Assembly: GCA_021784535.1 (NCBI GenBank)
Contig: JAJYHW010000049.1
Location: forward strand, 1 to 32,095
Length of the DNA stretch: 32,095 bases
Direction of reading: 5' to 3'
Origin: a bacterium
GTDB lineage: Bacteria > Patescibacteriota > Microgenomatia > Levybacterales > UBA12049
In this document: positions 15,743 to 23,209 of the stretch, piece after piece
How the letters are laid out: every line of letters begins with the position of its first letter
How positions within the stretch are numbered: position 1 is the stretch's first letter
The notes under the pieces: model-generated
Seen by the model: only the letters and a program-made list of their open reading frames with translations
Told to the model about the DNA's origin: nothing
The model's database searches: none
Made by a program: the position numbers and the translations under genes

Positions 15743-17605
15743 ATGTGCGGCATATTTGGCTATATCGGTAAAAAAACAAACGCGACAGAGATCGTTTTTG
15801 GCGGGCTCAAAACGCTTGAATATCGCGGATATGATTCCTGGGGAATAGCAATCAAAGATCAAAGATCTAAGATCAAAGATCAAAGGCTAATCGTTGAAAA
15901 AGAAACTGGCAAACTACCAAATGCTCTTCCTAAATCTTCAATACTAAATCTTCAATCCTCCCTCGCCATTGGTCATACCCGATGGGCAACGCATGGCGGC
16001 GTGACTGTAGCCAACGCACATCCGCATCTGGATTGCTTCAAGCAAATTGCTGTTGTTCATAACGGTATCATTGAAAATTTCCAGGAGCTCAAAAAAAAAC
16101 TTGCAAAACAGGGACATATATTCCACTCCCAAACCGACACGGAAATTGTCCCTCATTTGATTGAAGAAATCATGAATCCTTCTTCCCTGAGCGAACGAAG
16201 CGAGTCGAAGGGGGAAAATCAAACTAGCCTTCGACAGGCTCAGGCAAAAAAAGAATTTACAACTGCAGTCCGTGAAGCTTTTAATCAACTACAAGGGATG
16301 AATGCAATTGTTGCCGCATACGCTCCCTCAAATGAAATCATTGCTGCCAAAAATGGATCACCGCTTGCAGTGGGAATCGGTAAAGATGAATTATTTATCG
16401 CTTCGGACGCTTCGGGCATCTCAGAATACACAAAAGACGTGATCTTTCTCGCAGATCACCAGATGATTATTCTTGGAGAAAAGCTAAAACTTCTTAAGCT
16501 TCCAAACGGAAAAGCAATCAAACCGGAAATAACCAAACTCACCTGGCATTTTGAAAATACAGAAAAAGGCAACTATCCGCACTTCATTTTGAAAGAAATT
16601 CATGAGCAACCCAACGTTATTAAACATATTGCCCTCGCCTATTCCGACGAAGCAAAAAAACTTGCAAAGTTGATCAAAAAAGCATTCGGCACCTTTATGC
16701 TCGGTTGCGGCACCGCATCATATGCAGGACTTGCAGGTACCTACCTTTTCTCATCAATCGCAAGAAAACATATCAACTTCACCATCGGCTCTGAATTCAA
16801 ATATCTTGAAGATTACGTACAAAAAGGCACACTCGTGATCCCTATTTCGCAATCAGGTGAAACAATTGATGTTGTCGAGCCGGTTGAAAAAGCCAGAAAA
16901 AAAGGCGCGACTATTGCCGCGCTTGTCAATGTCCCTGGCTCTACTCTCTATCGGCAGGCAGATCACAAATTCCTGCTCGGTGCAGGCCAGGAAAAAGCAG
17001 TTGTGGCAACCAAAAGTTTCATGAGCATGTTCTCAATTCTCTTTCTCACAGCATATACTATTATCGATAAGCCGCAGGATGCCAAAAAACAGCTTCTCAT
17101 CGCAGCTGAAAATATCAACATGATTTTAAAAGATAAAAATAAAGCTAAGATCAAAAAACTTGCAGAAGAAATCAAAAAAAGTGAACACATCTATCTCCTC
17201 GGACGAGGACTAGCCTACGCGACTGCTCTGGAGGCGGCACTAAAAATCAAAGAGACAAGCTATGTGCACGCGGAAGGTTTTGCCGGCGGAGAACTCAAGC
17301 ATGGCGTCATTGCGTTAATTGAAAAAGCAACTCCGTGTATTATTTTTGCGCCGGATGATGATACCTATGAAGAAATTATTTCAAACGCGCAGGAAGTAAA
17401 AGCGCGCGGCGGCTTCATCATCGGCATCGGTCCCAAAAATAACGAAGTTTTTGACCGGTTTATTCAAACAGCAAGCTGCAGAGAAGCAACATTGCTTGGA
17501 CAAATCGCCGTTGCACAGCTCCTCGCCTATTATCTCGCACTCGCCCGAGGTATCAAAGATCCGGACAAACCCCGCAATTTGGCAAAATCCGTAACGGTAA
17601 AATAA
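15743..17605 (+). CDS. glmS: glutamine--fructose-6-phosphate aminotransferase (isomerising)
   Basis: Makes glucosamine 6-phosphate from fructose 6-phosphate and glutamine, the entry to peptidoglycan amino sugars. The 620 residues include an N-terminal Ntn glutaminase (catalytic Cys2 in MCGIFGYIG, EYRGYDSWG, GHTRWATHG, VVHNGIIEN) and two SIS sugar-isomerase domains (FMLGCGTASYAG, PISQSGETIDV, LLGRGLAYATALEAALKIKE, HAEGFAGGELKHG), ending KPRNLAKSVTVK. Two in-frame extras are unusual: residues about 38-73 are encoded by degenerate GATCAAA- and AATCTTC-type repeats, and residues about 148-168 (SLSERSESKGENQTSLRQAQ) by a REP-like inverted repeat. Both lie in surface loops between conserved blocks, so activity is likely kept. 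Confidence 0.95.
   Translation: MCGIFGYIGKKTNATEIVFGGLKTLEYRGYDSWGIAIKDQRSKIKDQRLIVEKETGKLPNALPKSSILNLQSSLAIGHTRWATHGGVTVANAHPHLDCFKQIAVVHNGIIENFQELKKKLAKQGHIFHSQTDTEIVPHLIEEIMNPSSLSERSESKGENQTSLRQAQAKKEFTTAVREAFNQLQGMNAIVAAYAPSNEIIAAKNGSPLAVGIGKDELFIASDASGISEYTKDVIFLADHQMIILGEKLKLLKLPNGKAIKPEITKLTWHFENTEKGNYPHFILKEIHEQPNVIKHIALAYSDEAKKLAKLIKKAFGTFMLGCGTASYAGLAGTYLFSSIARKHINFTIGSEFKYLEDYVQKGTLVIPISQSGETIDVVEPVEKARKKGATIAALVNVPGSTLYRQADHKFLLGAGQEKAVVATKSFMSMFSILFLTAYTIIDKPQDAKKQLLIAAENINMILKDKNKAKIKKLAEEIKKSEHIYLLGRGLAYATALEAALKIKETSYVHAEGFAGGELKHGVIALIEKATPCIIFAPDDDTYEEIISNAQEVKARGGFIIGIGPKNNEVFDRFIQTASCREATLLGQIAVAQLLAYYLALARGIKDPDKPRNLAKSVTVK
15850..15961 (+). repeat. two-armed degenerate micro-repeat inside glmS
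   Basis: The left arm (15850-15886) is a run of GATCAAA/GATCTAA units. The right arm (15931-15961) has two AAATCTTCAAT units and is roughly the reverse complement of the left. The reading frame stays open and yields KDQRSKIKDQR and KSSILNLQSS. The same design occurs in the intergenic gaps of this window. Confidence 0.55.
16185..16244 (+). repeat. REP-like palindromic insertion inside glmS
   Basis: CCTGAGC and GTCGAAGG at 16186-16211 are mirrored by CCTTCGAC and GGCTCAGG at 16228-16244. The insert adds about 20 residues in frame at a loop where other GlmS proteins have none. It resembles the dispersed CCTGAGC/GTCGAAGG palindromes I know from many uncultivated bacterial genomes. Confidence 0.6.
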
Positions 17606-17623
17606 TTATTGCCCTGTTGATTA

Positions 17624-17681
17624 TTGATAGTTATAGAGAGATATGATAAAATACGAAGACTTGACACCATTTGGATGGTGT
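17624..17681 (+). promoter_or_regulatory. promoter and leader hairpin of the secE-nusG-rplKA operon
   Basis: TTGATA (17624-17629), 17-nt spacer, TAAAAT (17647-17652) with TGA before it. In the leader, ACACCAT (17664-17670) pairs with ATGGTGT (17675-17681) around TTGG, ending 10 nt before the secE start. The hairpin may influence secE translation. Confidence 0.6.
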
Positions 17682-17691
17682 ATTTGTAGTC

Positions 17692-17874
17692 ATGATCACA
17701 CCGGTAACGTTTGTTCGCCAGTCATATGATGAATTAAGACAGGTTGTTTGGCCGTCACGAAAAGAAATATTTCGATTAACAGGCATTGTGATCATTTTAA
17801 GTATTCTGACAGGGCTTTATATCGGAGGGCTTGACTGGATCTTTACACAGGCCATACAACTGTTATTGAAGTAA
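17692..17874 (+). CDS. secE: preprotein translocase subunit SecE
   Basis: A 60-residue single-span SecE, the clamp subunit of the SecYEG protein channel. The family pattern is clear: an amphipathic N-terminal helix FVRQSYDELRQVVWPSRKEIFRLTG (the 'VxWPsrkE' motif) followed by one transmembrane helix IVIILSILTGLYIGGLDWIFT. I start at the ATG at 17692; a longer frame from TTG at 17671 would begin in the loop of the leader hairpin. First gene of the conserved secE-nusG-rplK-rplA order. No tRNA-Trp precedes it. Confidence 0.92.
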   Translation: MITPVTFVRQSYDELRQVVWPSRKEIFRLTGIVIILSILTGLYIGGLDWIFTQAIQLLLK

Positions 17875-17878
17875 TGTG

Positions 17879-17937
17879 AAATGACCAATGACACATATCT
17901 AATTGGTCATTTATCATTGAGCATTTATCATTTAATT
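17879..17937 (+). repeat. two-armed micro-repeat hairpin between secE and nusG
   Basis: AAATGACCAAT (17879-17889) pairs perfectly with ATTGGTCATTT (17902-17912). The right arm continues with two CATTTATCATT units separated by GAG. It fills almost the whole gap and ends right before the nusG ATG. Confidence 0.6.
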
Positions 17938-17938
17938 T

Positions 17939-18523
17939 ATGGATACACCAGTACAACAAAAACCAAGAGAAACAGACGAAAAGACACAAGCTCTTTCTGA
18001 CAAAGGCAAGTGGTATATCCTTCATACGTACGCGGGCCATGAAAACAAAGTTGAACGGTCACTCAAACAGCGTGTCGAATCAATGAAATTTACCGACCGC
18101 GTATTTGATATCATCGTTCCGACACGAAACACCATCAAAGTCTCGCAGGGCAAAAAAGAAACTGTAAAAGAAAAAATCTTCCCCGGATACGTTCTTGTGA
18201 AGATGATTCTTGATGATGAAACATGGATTATGGTACGAAGCACGCCAGGTGTCACCTCTTTTATCGGCGCTGGCAATAAGCCAACACCGATTTCTGAAAA
18301 AGAAGTTGAAGCGATTCAGAAATTCATGAAACTGGAAGAGCCGATGTATAAAGTGCAATTCTCAGTCGGCGAAGCTGTCAAGATCACTGACGGACCATTC
18401 ACAGAATTTTTGGGAACTATTGAATCTATTGATGAAGCGCGAGGAAAATTAAAAATACTAGTCAGTATTTTTGGTCGCGAGACACCGGTAGAGCTTGATT
18501 TTCTTCAAGTGAAGAAAATCTAG
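17939..18523 (+). CDS. nusG: transcription termination/antitermination factor NusG
   Basis: Binds RNA polymerase to keep it processive and couples it with Rho or ribosomes. The 194 residues begin with a charged extension of about 23 residues, then the NGN domain (KWYILHTYAGHENKVERSLKQRVES...EKIFPGYVLVKM...WIMVRSTPGVTSFIGAGNKPTPIS) and a C-terminal KOW domain (GEAVKITDGPFTEFLGTIESID...KILVSIFGRETPVELDFLQVKKI). All conserved blocks are intact. No Shine-Dalgarno sequence precedes the ATG at 17939; a repeat hairpin occupies the gap. Confidence 0.95.
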   Translation: MDTPVQQKPRETDEKTQALSDKGKWYILHTYAGHENKVERSLKQRVESMKFTDRVFDIIVPTRNTIKVSQGKKETVKEKIFPGYVLVKMILDDETWIMVRSTPGVTSFIGAGNKPTPISEKEVEAIQKFMKLEEPMYKVQFSVGEAVKITDGPFTEFLGTIESIDEARGKLKILVSIFGRETPVELDFLQVKKI

Positions 18524-18527
18524 AACA

Positions 18528-18586
18528 GGGCATAGTGGATAGTGAATAGGCAAACTTTTCTCTATCCCCTATAACCTATAACCTAA
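18528..18586 (+). repeat. 59-bp two-armed repeat, copy 1 (nusG-rplK gap)
   Basis: Identical over 59 bp to 19013-19071. The left arm holds GGATAG/GTGAATAGG units, the right arm CTATCC, CCTATAACC, CCTAA; the arms are degenerate reverse complements (for example GGATAG with CTATCC). It ends 3 nt before the rplK ATG. Confidence 0.8.
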
Positions 18587-18589
18587 TCT

Positions 18590-19012
18590 ATGGCTAAAAA
18601 AATAAAAACACTTATCAAGATAGCACTTCCTGCAGGAGCAGCAACACCGGCACCGCCCGTCGGTACAGCTCTTGGACCTCATGGACTCAACATCATGGAG
18701 TTTGTCAAAGCGTATAATGATAAGACAGCTGAGCTTAAAGGCAATATCATTCCTGTTGTGATCACTGTTTACGAAGATCGCACTTTTAGTTTCATCACAA
18801 AGAAACCACCAGTTGCTGAAATGATTAAAAAGGCAATTGGCAAAGATAAAGGCAGTCAGAAACCTGGACGTGATAAAATTGCTGTACTGACGATGGATCA
18901 AGCGCGAAAAATTGCAGAAGACAAATTGGAAGATTTAAATACTGACGATATTGAGATGGGTGCCCGCGTTGTCGCTGGGACAGCCCGCAGTATGGGAATT
19001 GCTGTTGAATAA
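18590..19012 (+). CDS. rplK: 50S ribosomal protein L11
   Basis: Binds the 23S GTPase-centre RNA and shapes the base of the L7/L12 stalk. The 140 residues match uL11 end to end: IKIALPAGAATPAPPVGTALGPHGLNIMEFVKAYND in the N-terminal domain (the Pro-rich stretch touched by thiostrepton), KKPPVAEMIKKAIG at the hinge, and a C-terminal RNA-binding domain ending MGARVVAGTARSMGIAVE. No Shine-Dalgarno is seen; the start follows the first 59-bp repeat by 3 nt. Confidence 0.97.
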   Translation: MAKKIKTLIKIALPAGAATPAPPVGTALGPHGLNIMEFVKAYNDKTAELKGNIIPVVITVYEDRTFSFITKKPPVAEMIKKAIGKDKGSQKPGRDKIAVLTMDQARKIAEDKLEDLNTDDIEMGARVVAGTARSMGIAVE

Positions 19013-19071
19013 GGGCATAGTGGATAGTGAATAGGCAAACTTTTCTCTATCCCCTATAACCTATAACCTAA
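19013..19071 (+). repeat. 59-bp two-armed repeat, copy 2 (rplK-rplA gap)
   Basis: Exact copy of 18528-18586, starting at the base after the rplK stop codon and ending 4 nt before the rplA ATG. Perfect identity of a non-coding segment at two adjacent gaps implies recent duplication or conversion. Confidence 0.8.
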
Positions 19072-19075
19072 ACTT

Positions 19076-19930
19076 ATGGGAAAAATCAGAATTAAAACAA
19101 TCGGAGATGAAGAACAGGAGAAAGTAGACGCAAAAAAGGCGCAAGCTCGAGCTATTGCTAAAAAAGCCCGTGAAGAAGCTGAGGCACGAAACGCAGCTGC
19201 TGAGGGAAATAAACCACAAGCGCAAGAAGCTAAAACTGAAAAACAAACTGAGCAAGCTACTCCTGAGCCTAAAAAAGAGAAGGTTGTAGTAAAAAAAGCT
19301 ATTTCAAACAAAAAGAAACAGTCTGACAGTTACCAGAAAGTCACCGCTTTTGTTGATAAAAACAAAAAATATAAACTGAGTGAGGCTCTTTTGCTTCTCG
19401 GAAAACTCAAAAGAGCAGCATTTGATGAAACTGTCGAACTTCATATCAATACTACTGAAAAAGGGATTTCAGGAAGCCTTACTCTTCCCCATGGAACCGG
19501 AAAAACAACACGGGTTACTGTCGCAAATGCAAGTGAAGATCCAAAACAGGTGGATGATCTGATTAAAGCAATCGAATCGGGCAAAATTGACTTTGATGTC
19601 CTGATAGCAACTCCTGAAACAATGCCAAAATTGGCAAAGGTTGCCCGTGTCCTAGGACCCCGTGGCTTGATGCCAAATCCGAAAAACGGCACCGTCACAC
19701 CAAAACCTGATGAAATCGCGAAAAAATTTGCCGGCGGCCAATTTAATTACAAAACTGAAGCTAAATTCCCGCTTCTGCATCTTGCAGTTGGCAAACTCTC
19801 TTTTGGCGATAAAAAACTTGAAGAAAATATCATCACAGCAATACATGCTGTCAAAACAAAAAATATTAAATCCATAACCTTAAAACTAACCATGAGTCCG
19901 GGAATTAAAATCGAAACAGCAAGTCTTTAA
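19076..19930 (+). CDS. rplA: 50S ribosomal protein L1 with long N-terminal extension
   Basis: L1 forms the mobile stalk at the tRNA exit site and often represses its own operon. The core begins near residue 84 (SYQKVTAFVDKNKKYKLSEALLLL) and includes the signature RVLGPRGLMPNPKNGTVT and the C-terminal TLKLTMSPGIKIETASL. The 284-residue length exceeds the usual 225-235 because of about 80 extra N-terminal residues, rich in Lys, Glu and Ala (KKAQARAIAKKAREEAEARN...QTEQATPEPKKEKVVVKK), likely helical then disordered. The frame and codon use are continuous and the ATG at 19076 follows the repeat by 4 nt. An internal start cannot be excluded. Confidence 0.95.
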   Translation: MGKIRIKTIGDEEQEKVDAKKAQARAIAKKAREEAEARNAAAEGNKPQAQEAKTEKQTEQATPEPKKEKVVVKKAISNKKKQSDSYQKVTAFVDKNKKYKLSEALLLLGKLKRAAFDETVELHINTTEKGISGSLTLPHGTGKTTRVTVANASEDPKQVDDLIKAIESGKIDFDVLIATPETMPKLAKVARVLGPRGLMPNPKNGTVTPKPDEIAKKFAGGQFNYKTEAKFPLLHLAVGKLSFGDKKLEENIITAIHAVKTKNIKSITLKLTMSPGIKIETASL

Positions 19931-20215
19931 TATGCTTTCGTTACGACAAAAGCAACTCTACGAAACATATAAACACTCACATAACAGCAACTTTTAATCG
20001 ACTTACCTGTCGAAAAGAAATAATCAAAAGTATGCCAGCATGCCCGGCTTATCTCCTTTTTGATCACTTTTGTGATAACATCAAACCTGTATTGTTCTTG
20101 TTGGATAAGTTGAACATCTGCCATACAAGCATTAAAAGATTGCTTCACTTTAGTATTTTTCCGTTTTAAAAAACTGCCCGTTTCTATTCTTGTCTAATAA
20201 AATTTTAAATAGATA
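19931..20215. other. non-coding gap between rplA and the metal-uptake operon
   Basis: No convincing gene. Two small hairpins are visible: TCGAC (19998-20002) with GTCGA (20009-20013), flanked by TTTT and AAAA, perhaps a weak terminator for rplA; and ATCAC-TTTT-GTGAT (20063-20076). A minus-strand frame at 19927-20148 starting with GTG shows no family features. Confidence 0.4.
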
Positions 20216-20261
20216 TTGACAAATGCAATTTTATCGCATATACTAATGCGAGTTAGTTGCA
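20216..20261 (+). promoter_or_regulatory. metal-uptake operon promoter with Fur/Zur-type operator
   Basis: TTGACA (20216-20221), 17-nt spacer, TATACT (20239-20244). Over the -10 box lies the inverted repeat TCGCAT-N6-ATGCGA (20234-20251), and a second pair, TGCAA (20224-20228) with TTGCA (20257-20261), brackets it. The site is placed to be blocked by the Fur-family regulator encoded next. Confidence 0.7.
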
Positions 20262-20264
20262 AAT

Positions 20265-20692
20265 ATGGTAAACGCAAAAATAAAACATGATTGCAAAACA
20301 GAACTAAATTATGTTGCTCTTCGCGCAACACCGGCGAGAATTGCCATCATGAAGCTACTGACAAACCGCTGGATGTACAAACAATGATAGATTATCTAAA
20401 TCAACAAGAAATTAAAACTGATCCAGCAACAGTCTTTCGTATTGTTAATATGTTCAAAGAAAAAGAACTTTTACAATCTATTCAATTAAATGAGAGAAAA
20501 ATCCGCTATGAATTATCTTCAAAACCATATCATCATTTTGTCTGTGAACAATGTGGTGCTATTCAAGACATTTCAGACTTCAGTATTAAAGCAGTTGAAG
20601 ATGAAATTCAGGAAAAAAGACATATTAAGATAAAAAGTCATTCTCTAGAATTTTTCGGACTCTGTAAGGATTGCCAAAATAAAACAAATTAA
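20265..20692 (+). pseudogene. Fur-family metal regulator (Zur-like), frameshifted
   Basis: Fur/Zur proteins bind a metal and repress uptake genes. The start frame (ATG 20265) gives MVNAKIKHDCKTELNYVALR then ATPARIAIMKLLT, the correct Fur N-terminus, but stops at 20385-20387. The rest of the protein continues in another frame from about 20351: EATDKPLDVQTMIDYL, DPATVFRIVNMFKEKELL (recognition helix), HHFVCEQCGAI and GLCKDCQ, with both CxxC zinc pairs. Fur alignments expect IMKLLEATDKPLDV, which needs the 10-mer GAAGCTACTG twice; only one copy is present, so a copy was probably lost. This is either a real mutation, an assembly collapse, or a translated frameshift. The longest simple frame (20291) lacks the true N-terminus. 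Confidence 0.75.
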
Positions 20693-20694
20693 TT

Positions 20695-21609
20695 ATGAAA
20701 AAATCAGTATTTTTTATTATTATTGTTCTTCTTATCATCGGCTTCTTAGGATTCTTACTAGCAAACAGAAAACAGACAAGTCGATTGTCTTCATCAACCA
20801 TTCAAATCGTTGCGGCAGAAAATTTCTATGGAGATATCGCAAAACAACTTGGTGGAAATAAAGTACAAGTTCTGAGTATCCTTTCCAATCCGAACGCAGA
20901 TCCACATGAATATGAGTCAAGTGTCCAGGATGCAGCAGCGGTTTCAAAAGCCAATATCGTTATTAAGAACGGAGATGGATATGACACATGGATGGACAAA
21001 TTACTTTCAGCTTCCCCAAATGCAAATAGAGTTGTACTAACTGGTGCAGATATTGCAAACCATAAGCTACCTGATAATCCTCATATATGGTATGGTATTG
21101 ATAATATACAAACCATTGCTGCAAGCATAACTAATGCTCTGAAAAAAGCTGATCCAGCAAATAGTGCAACATTCGATAGCAATCTCCAAACCTTTGATAA
21201 CTCTCTACAACCATTGCGTCAAAAAATGAATGACATTAAAACAAAATATAATGGTACACCTGTTGGATTAACGGAAACAATCTATCTTTATCAGACAGGG
21301 CCAATGGGACTCAACGTTTTAACGCCAATCGCATTTGAACGTGCTATTGCAGAAGGGAATGATCCATCGGCAAATGACGTTGCAACGGCAAACGATCAGA
21401 TAACGAAAAAACAAATAAAAGTATTGATCTACAATGCTCAGACAGTAACTCCGATAACAACCAACTTACAAAATAAAGCAAAAAGTAATAACATTCCGCT
21501 AGTAACAGTAACCGAAACCATGCCGACAAATAAACATTACCAAAGCTGGATGATGGATCAACTGAATAATCTCCAGCAGGCGTTGTCAACCAGTTCCGTC
21601 TCTCATTGA
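20695..21609 (+). CDS. znuA: metal ABC transporter substrate-binding protein (ZnuA-like)
   Basis: Extracytoplasmic cluster A-I solute-binding protein that captures Zn2+ (or Mn2+) for the ABC importer. Residues 4-23 are a hydrophobic N-terminal segment; there is no lipobox Cys, so it is probably anchored by this helix. Family marks are VAAENFYGDIAKQLGG, the metal ligand H71 in NADPHEYESS, H130 in NPHIWYG, and TETIYLYQTGPMGL where E194 stands where many homologues have His. A late acidic ligand lies in VTVTETMP. There is no His-rich loop. 304 residues, normal length; starts 2 nt after the regulator's stop. Zinc is favoured over manganese mainly by the Zur-like neighbour. Confidence 0.88.
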   Translation: MKKSVFFIIIVLLIIGFLGFLLANRKQTSRLSSSTIQIVAAENFYGDIAKQLGGNKVQVLSILSNPNADPHEYESSVQDAAAVSKANIVIKNGDGYDTWMDKLLSASPNANRVVLTGADIANHKLPDNPHIWYGIDNIQTIAASITNALKKADPANSATFDSNLQTFDNSLQPLRQKMNDIKTKYNGTPVGLTETIYLYQTGPMGLNVLTPIAFERAIAEGNDPSANDVATANDQITKKQIKVLIYNAQTVTPITTNLQNKAKSNNIPLVTVTETMPTNKHYQSWMMDQLNNLQQALSTSSVSH

Positions 21610-21628
21610 GATATAAAACAATAATCAT

Positions 21629-22396
21629 ATGCAAACATCTACTATCGAACTTAATAAAGTAGCTCTTACACTAAATGAAAGAACGATCCTCCATGATATC
21701 TCTCTTATCATAAACGAAGGTGAATTTGTGGCCATTCTTGGACCAAACGGTGCGGGGAAAAGTACGCTTCTCAAACTTCTTTTAGGCCTCTATAAACCAA
21801 CTGCCGGTAATATAGCTATTCTTGGTAAATCACCCAAACGTGGAAATAGAGATATTGGTTATGCTCCTCAGCACCGGACACTTGAGACGGATTTAGCACT
21901 TCGCGCAAGAGATGTTGTAGGATTTGGGCTTGATGGTAACCAATGGGGCATCACACTGCCCAATAAAAATCGCGACAAGTATATTGAACAAGCACTGGAT
22001 GAAGTTGATATGCTTCATCTTGCAAATATGCCCGTCGGGCAACTGTCAGGCGGCGAACAACAACAATTGCTTATTGCACAAGCGTTATTAACTTATCCCA
22101 AAATTCTTATTCTTGATGAGCCGCTTTCTAATCTTGATATTATTCATTCAGAAGGAATCGTTTCGCTTATCAATAAGATAGCCAGAAGCCGTAAAATGAC
22201 TGTCTTATTGGTAACCCACGATGTAAATCTGCTCCTTCCTGTTATTGATAAAGTACTTTATATGGCAAATACCCATTGCGCAATTGGTAAACCGGAAAAA
22301 GTTATCACCAATGACAATCTTACCCAGTTGTACGGGTCTCCTGTTGAAGTGATAAAAGCCCGTGGACGGTTATTTGTCATCGGTGAAGAAACATAA
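21629..22396 (+). CDS. znuC: metal ABC transporter ATP-binding protein (ZnuC-like)
   Basis: The ATPase that drives metal import. In 255 residues it has Walker A GPNGAGKSTL (about 38-47), Q-loop YAPQHRTLETD, the signature LSGGEQQQL, Walker B ILILDEPLSNLD and the switch His in LLVTHDVN. The short helical region between Q-loop and signature and the C-terminal tail fit the metal-chelate class. It lies 19 nt after the binding-protein gene and 4 nt before the first permease, so one operon. Confidence 0.93.
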   Translation: MQTSTIELNKVALTLNERTILHDISLIINEGEFVAILGPNGAGKSTLLKLLLGLYKPTAGNIAILGKSPKRGNRDIGYAPQHRTLETDLALRARDVVGFGLDGNQWGITLPNKNRDKYIEQALDEVDMLHLANMPVGQLSGGEQQQLLIAQALLTYPKILILDEPLSNLDIIHSEGIVSLINKIARSRKMTVLLVTHDVNLLLPVIDKVLYMANTHCAIGKPEKVITNDNLTQLYGSPVEVIKARGRLFVIGEET

Positions 22397-22400
22397 CTTT

Positions 22401-23207
22401 ATGCTTGAAATATTGCAGTATCCATTTATTCAAAACGCATTTATTGCATCCCTTTTTATTTCAGCAGTTTCTGCTATTGTCGGCTATTTTATCCTTGCAA
22501 GAAAACTTACTTTTGCAGGACATGCATTTTCTCATGTAGGATTTGCCGGAGCAGCAGGTGCTGTTTGGCTTGGGATCAATCCTTTATGGGGTCTTCTTTC
22601 ATTCACAATAGCTGCTGCTGTAGCAGTTGGTTCATTAGGGAAACAATTCCGGGAACGGGATGTGCCAATTGGTATTATCCTGACTCTTGCGATGTCATTC
22701 GGCGTACTCTTTTTATTCCTTTATGCAGGATATGCTGAAGAAGCTTACAGTATTCTATTTGGGACAATTCTTGGAATCAACACAACCAATGTCCTTATCA
22801 CAGCTCTTTTTAGTCTTTTAACAATTGGTGCGATTGCTTTCATTTTTCGTCCGCTGTTATTTAGTTCTATTGATCCGGAAGTAGCTGAAGCACGTGGTGT
22901 TCCAACAAATTCTTTATCAATCATTTTTCTTATCCTTGTTGCGATAACGATTTCAATTTCAGTACAAATTGTCGGCGTTCTTCTTATTTTTACCCTTCTT
23001 GTCGGACCCGCAGCAACAGCAATGAGGCTTAGCAAAAATCCGTATAATGCAATCGGGCTTGCTGTTCTTCTTGGGCTTTTGTATAGCTGGGTAGGAATTT
23101 TTCTAGCTGCAATTACTAATTTACCCGTCTCTTTTTATATTGCGACACTTTCATTTGGTGTATATTTACCGGTTCGGTTATATATTAATTCACCAACCAA
23201 AAAATAA
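22401..23207 (+). CDS. znuB: metal ABC transporter permease, first copy (ZnuB-like)
   Basis: Inner-membrane channel subunit of the ABC-3 family, 268 residues with about 8-9 hydrophobic helices. Recognised by ARKLTFAGHAFSHVGFAGAAGA at the N-terminal side, SSIDPEVAEARGVPTN (the ATPase-coupling loop), and VGVLLIFTLLVGPAATAMRLSKNP. The ATG at 22401, 4 nt after the ATPase stop, is chosen over an upstream in-frame start at 22362 that overlaps znuC and adds only a hydrophilic tail. It is followed after 2 nt by a second permease. Confidence 0.92.
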   Translation: MLEILQYPFIQNAFIASLFISAVSAIVGYFILARKLTFAGHAFSHVGFAGAAGAVWLGINPLWGLLSFTIAAAVAVGSLGKQFRERDVPIGIILTLAMSFGVLFLFLYAGYAEEAYSILFGTILGINTTNVLITALFSLLTIGAIAFIFRPLLFSSIDPEVAEARGVPTNSLSIIFLILVAITISISVQIVGVLLIFTLLVGPAATAMRLSKNPYNAIGLAVLLGLLYSWVGIFLAAITNLPVSFYIATLSFGVYLPVRLYINSPTKK

Positions 23208-23209
23208 CT

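Noticed and set aside
19927..20148. 73-residue minus-strand frame downstream of rplA
   Set aside because: GTG start without a ribosome site, overlaps the rplA end, Cys/Phe-rich with no recognisable motif.
20291..20692. Fur-family gene starting at 20291 as an intact gene
   Set aside because: The first 20 residues of that frame do not resemble Fur, while the neighbouring frame supplies the exact Fur N-terminus, so a frameshift is the better reading.
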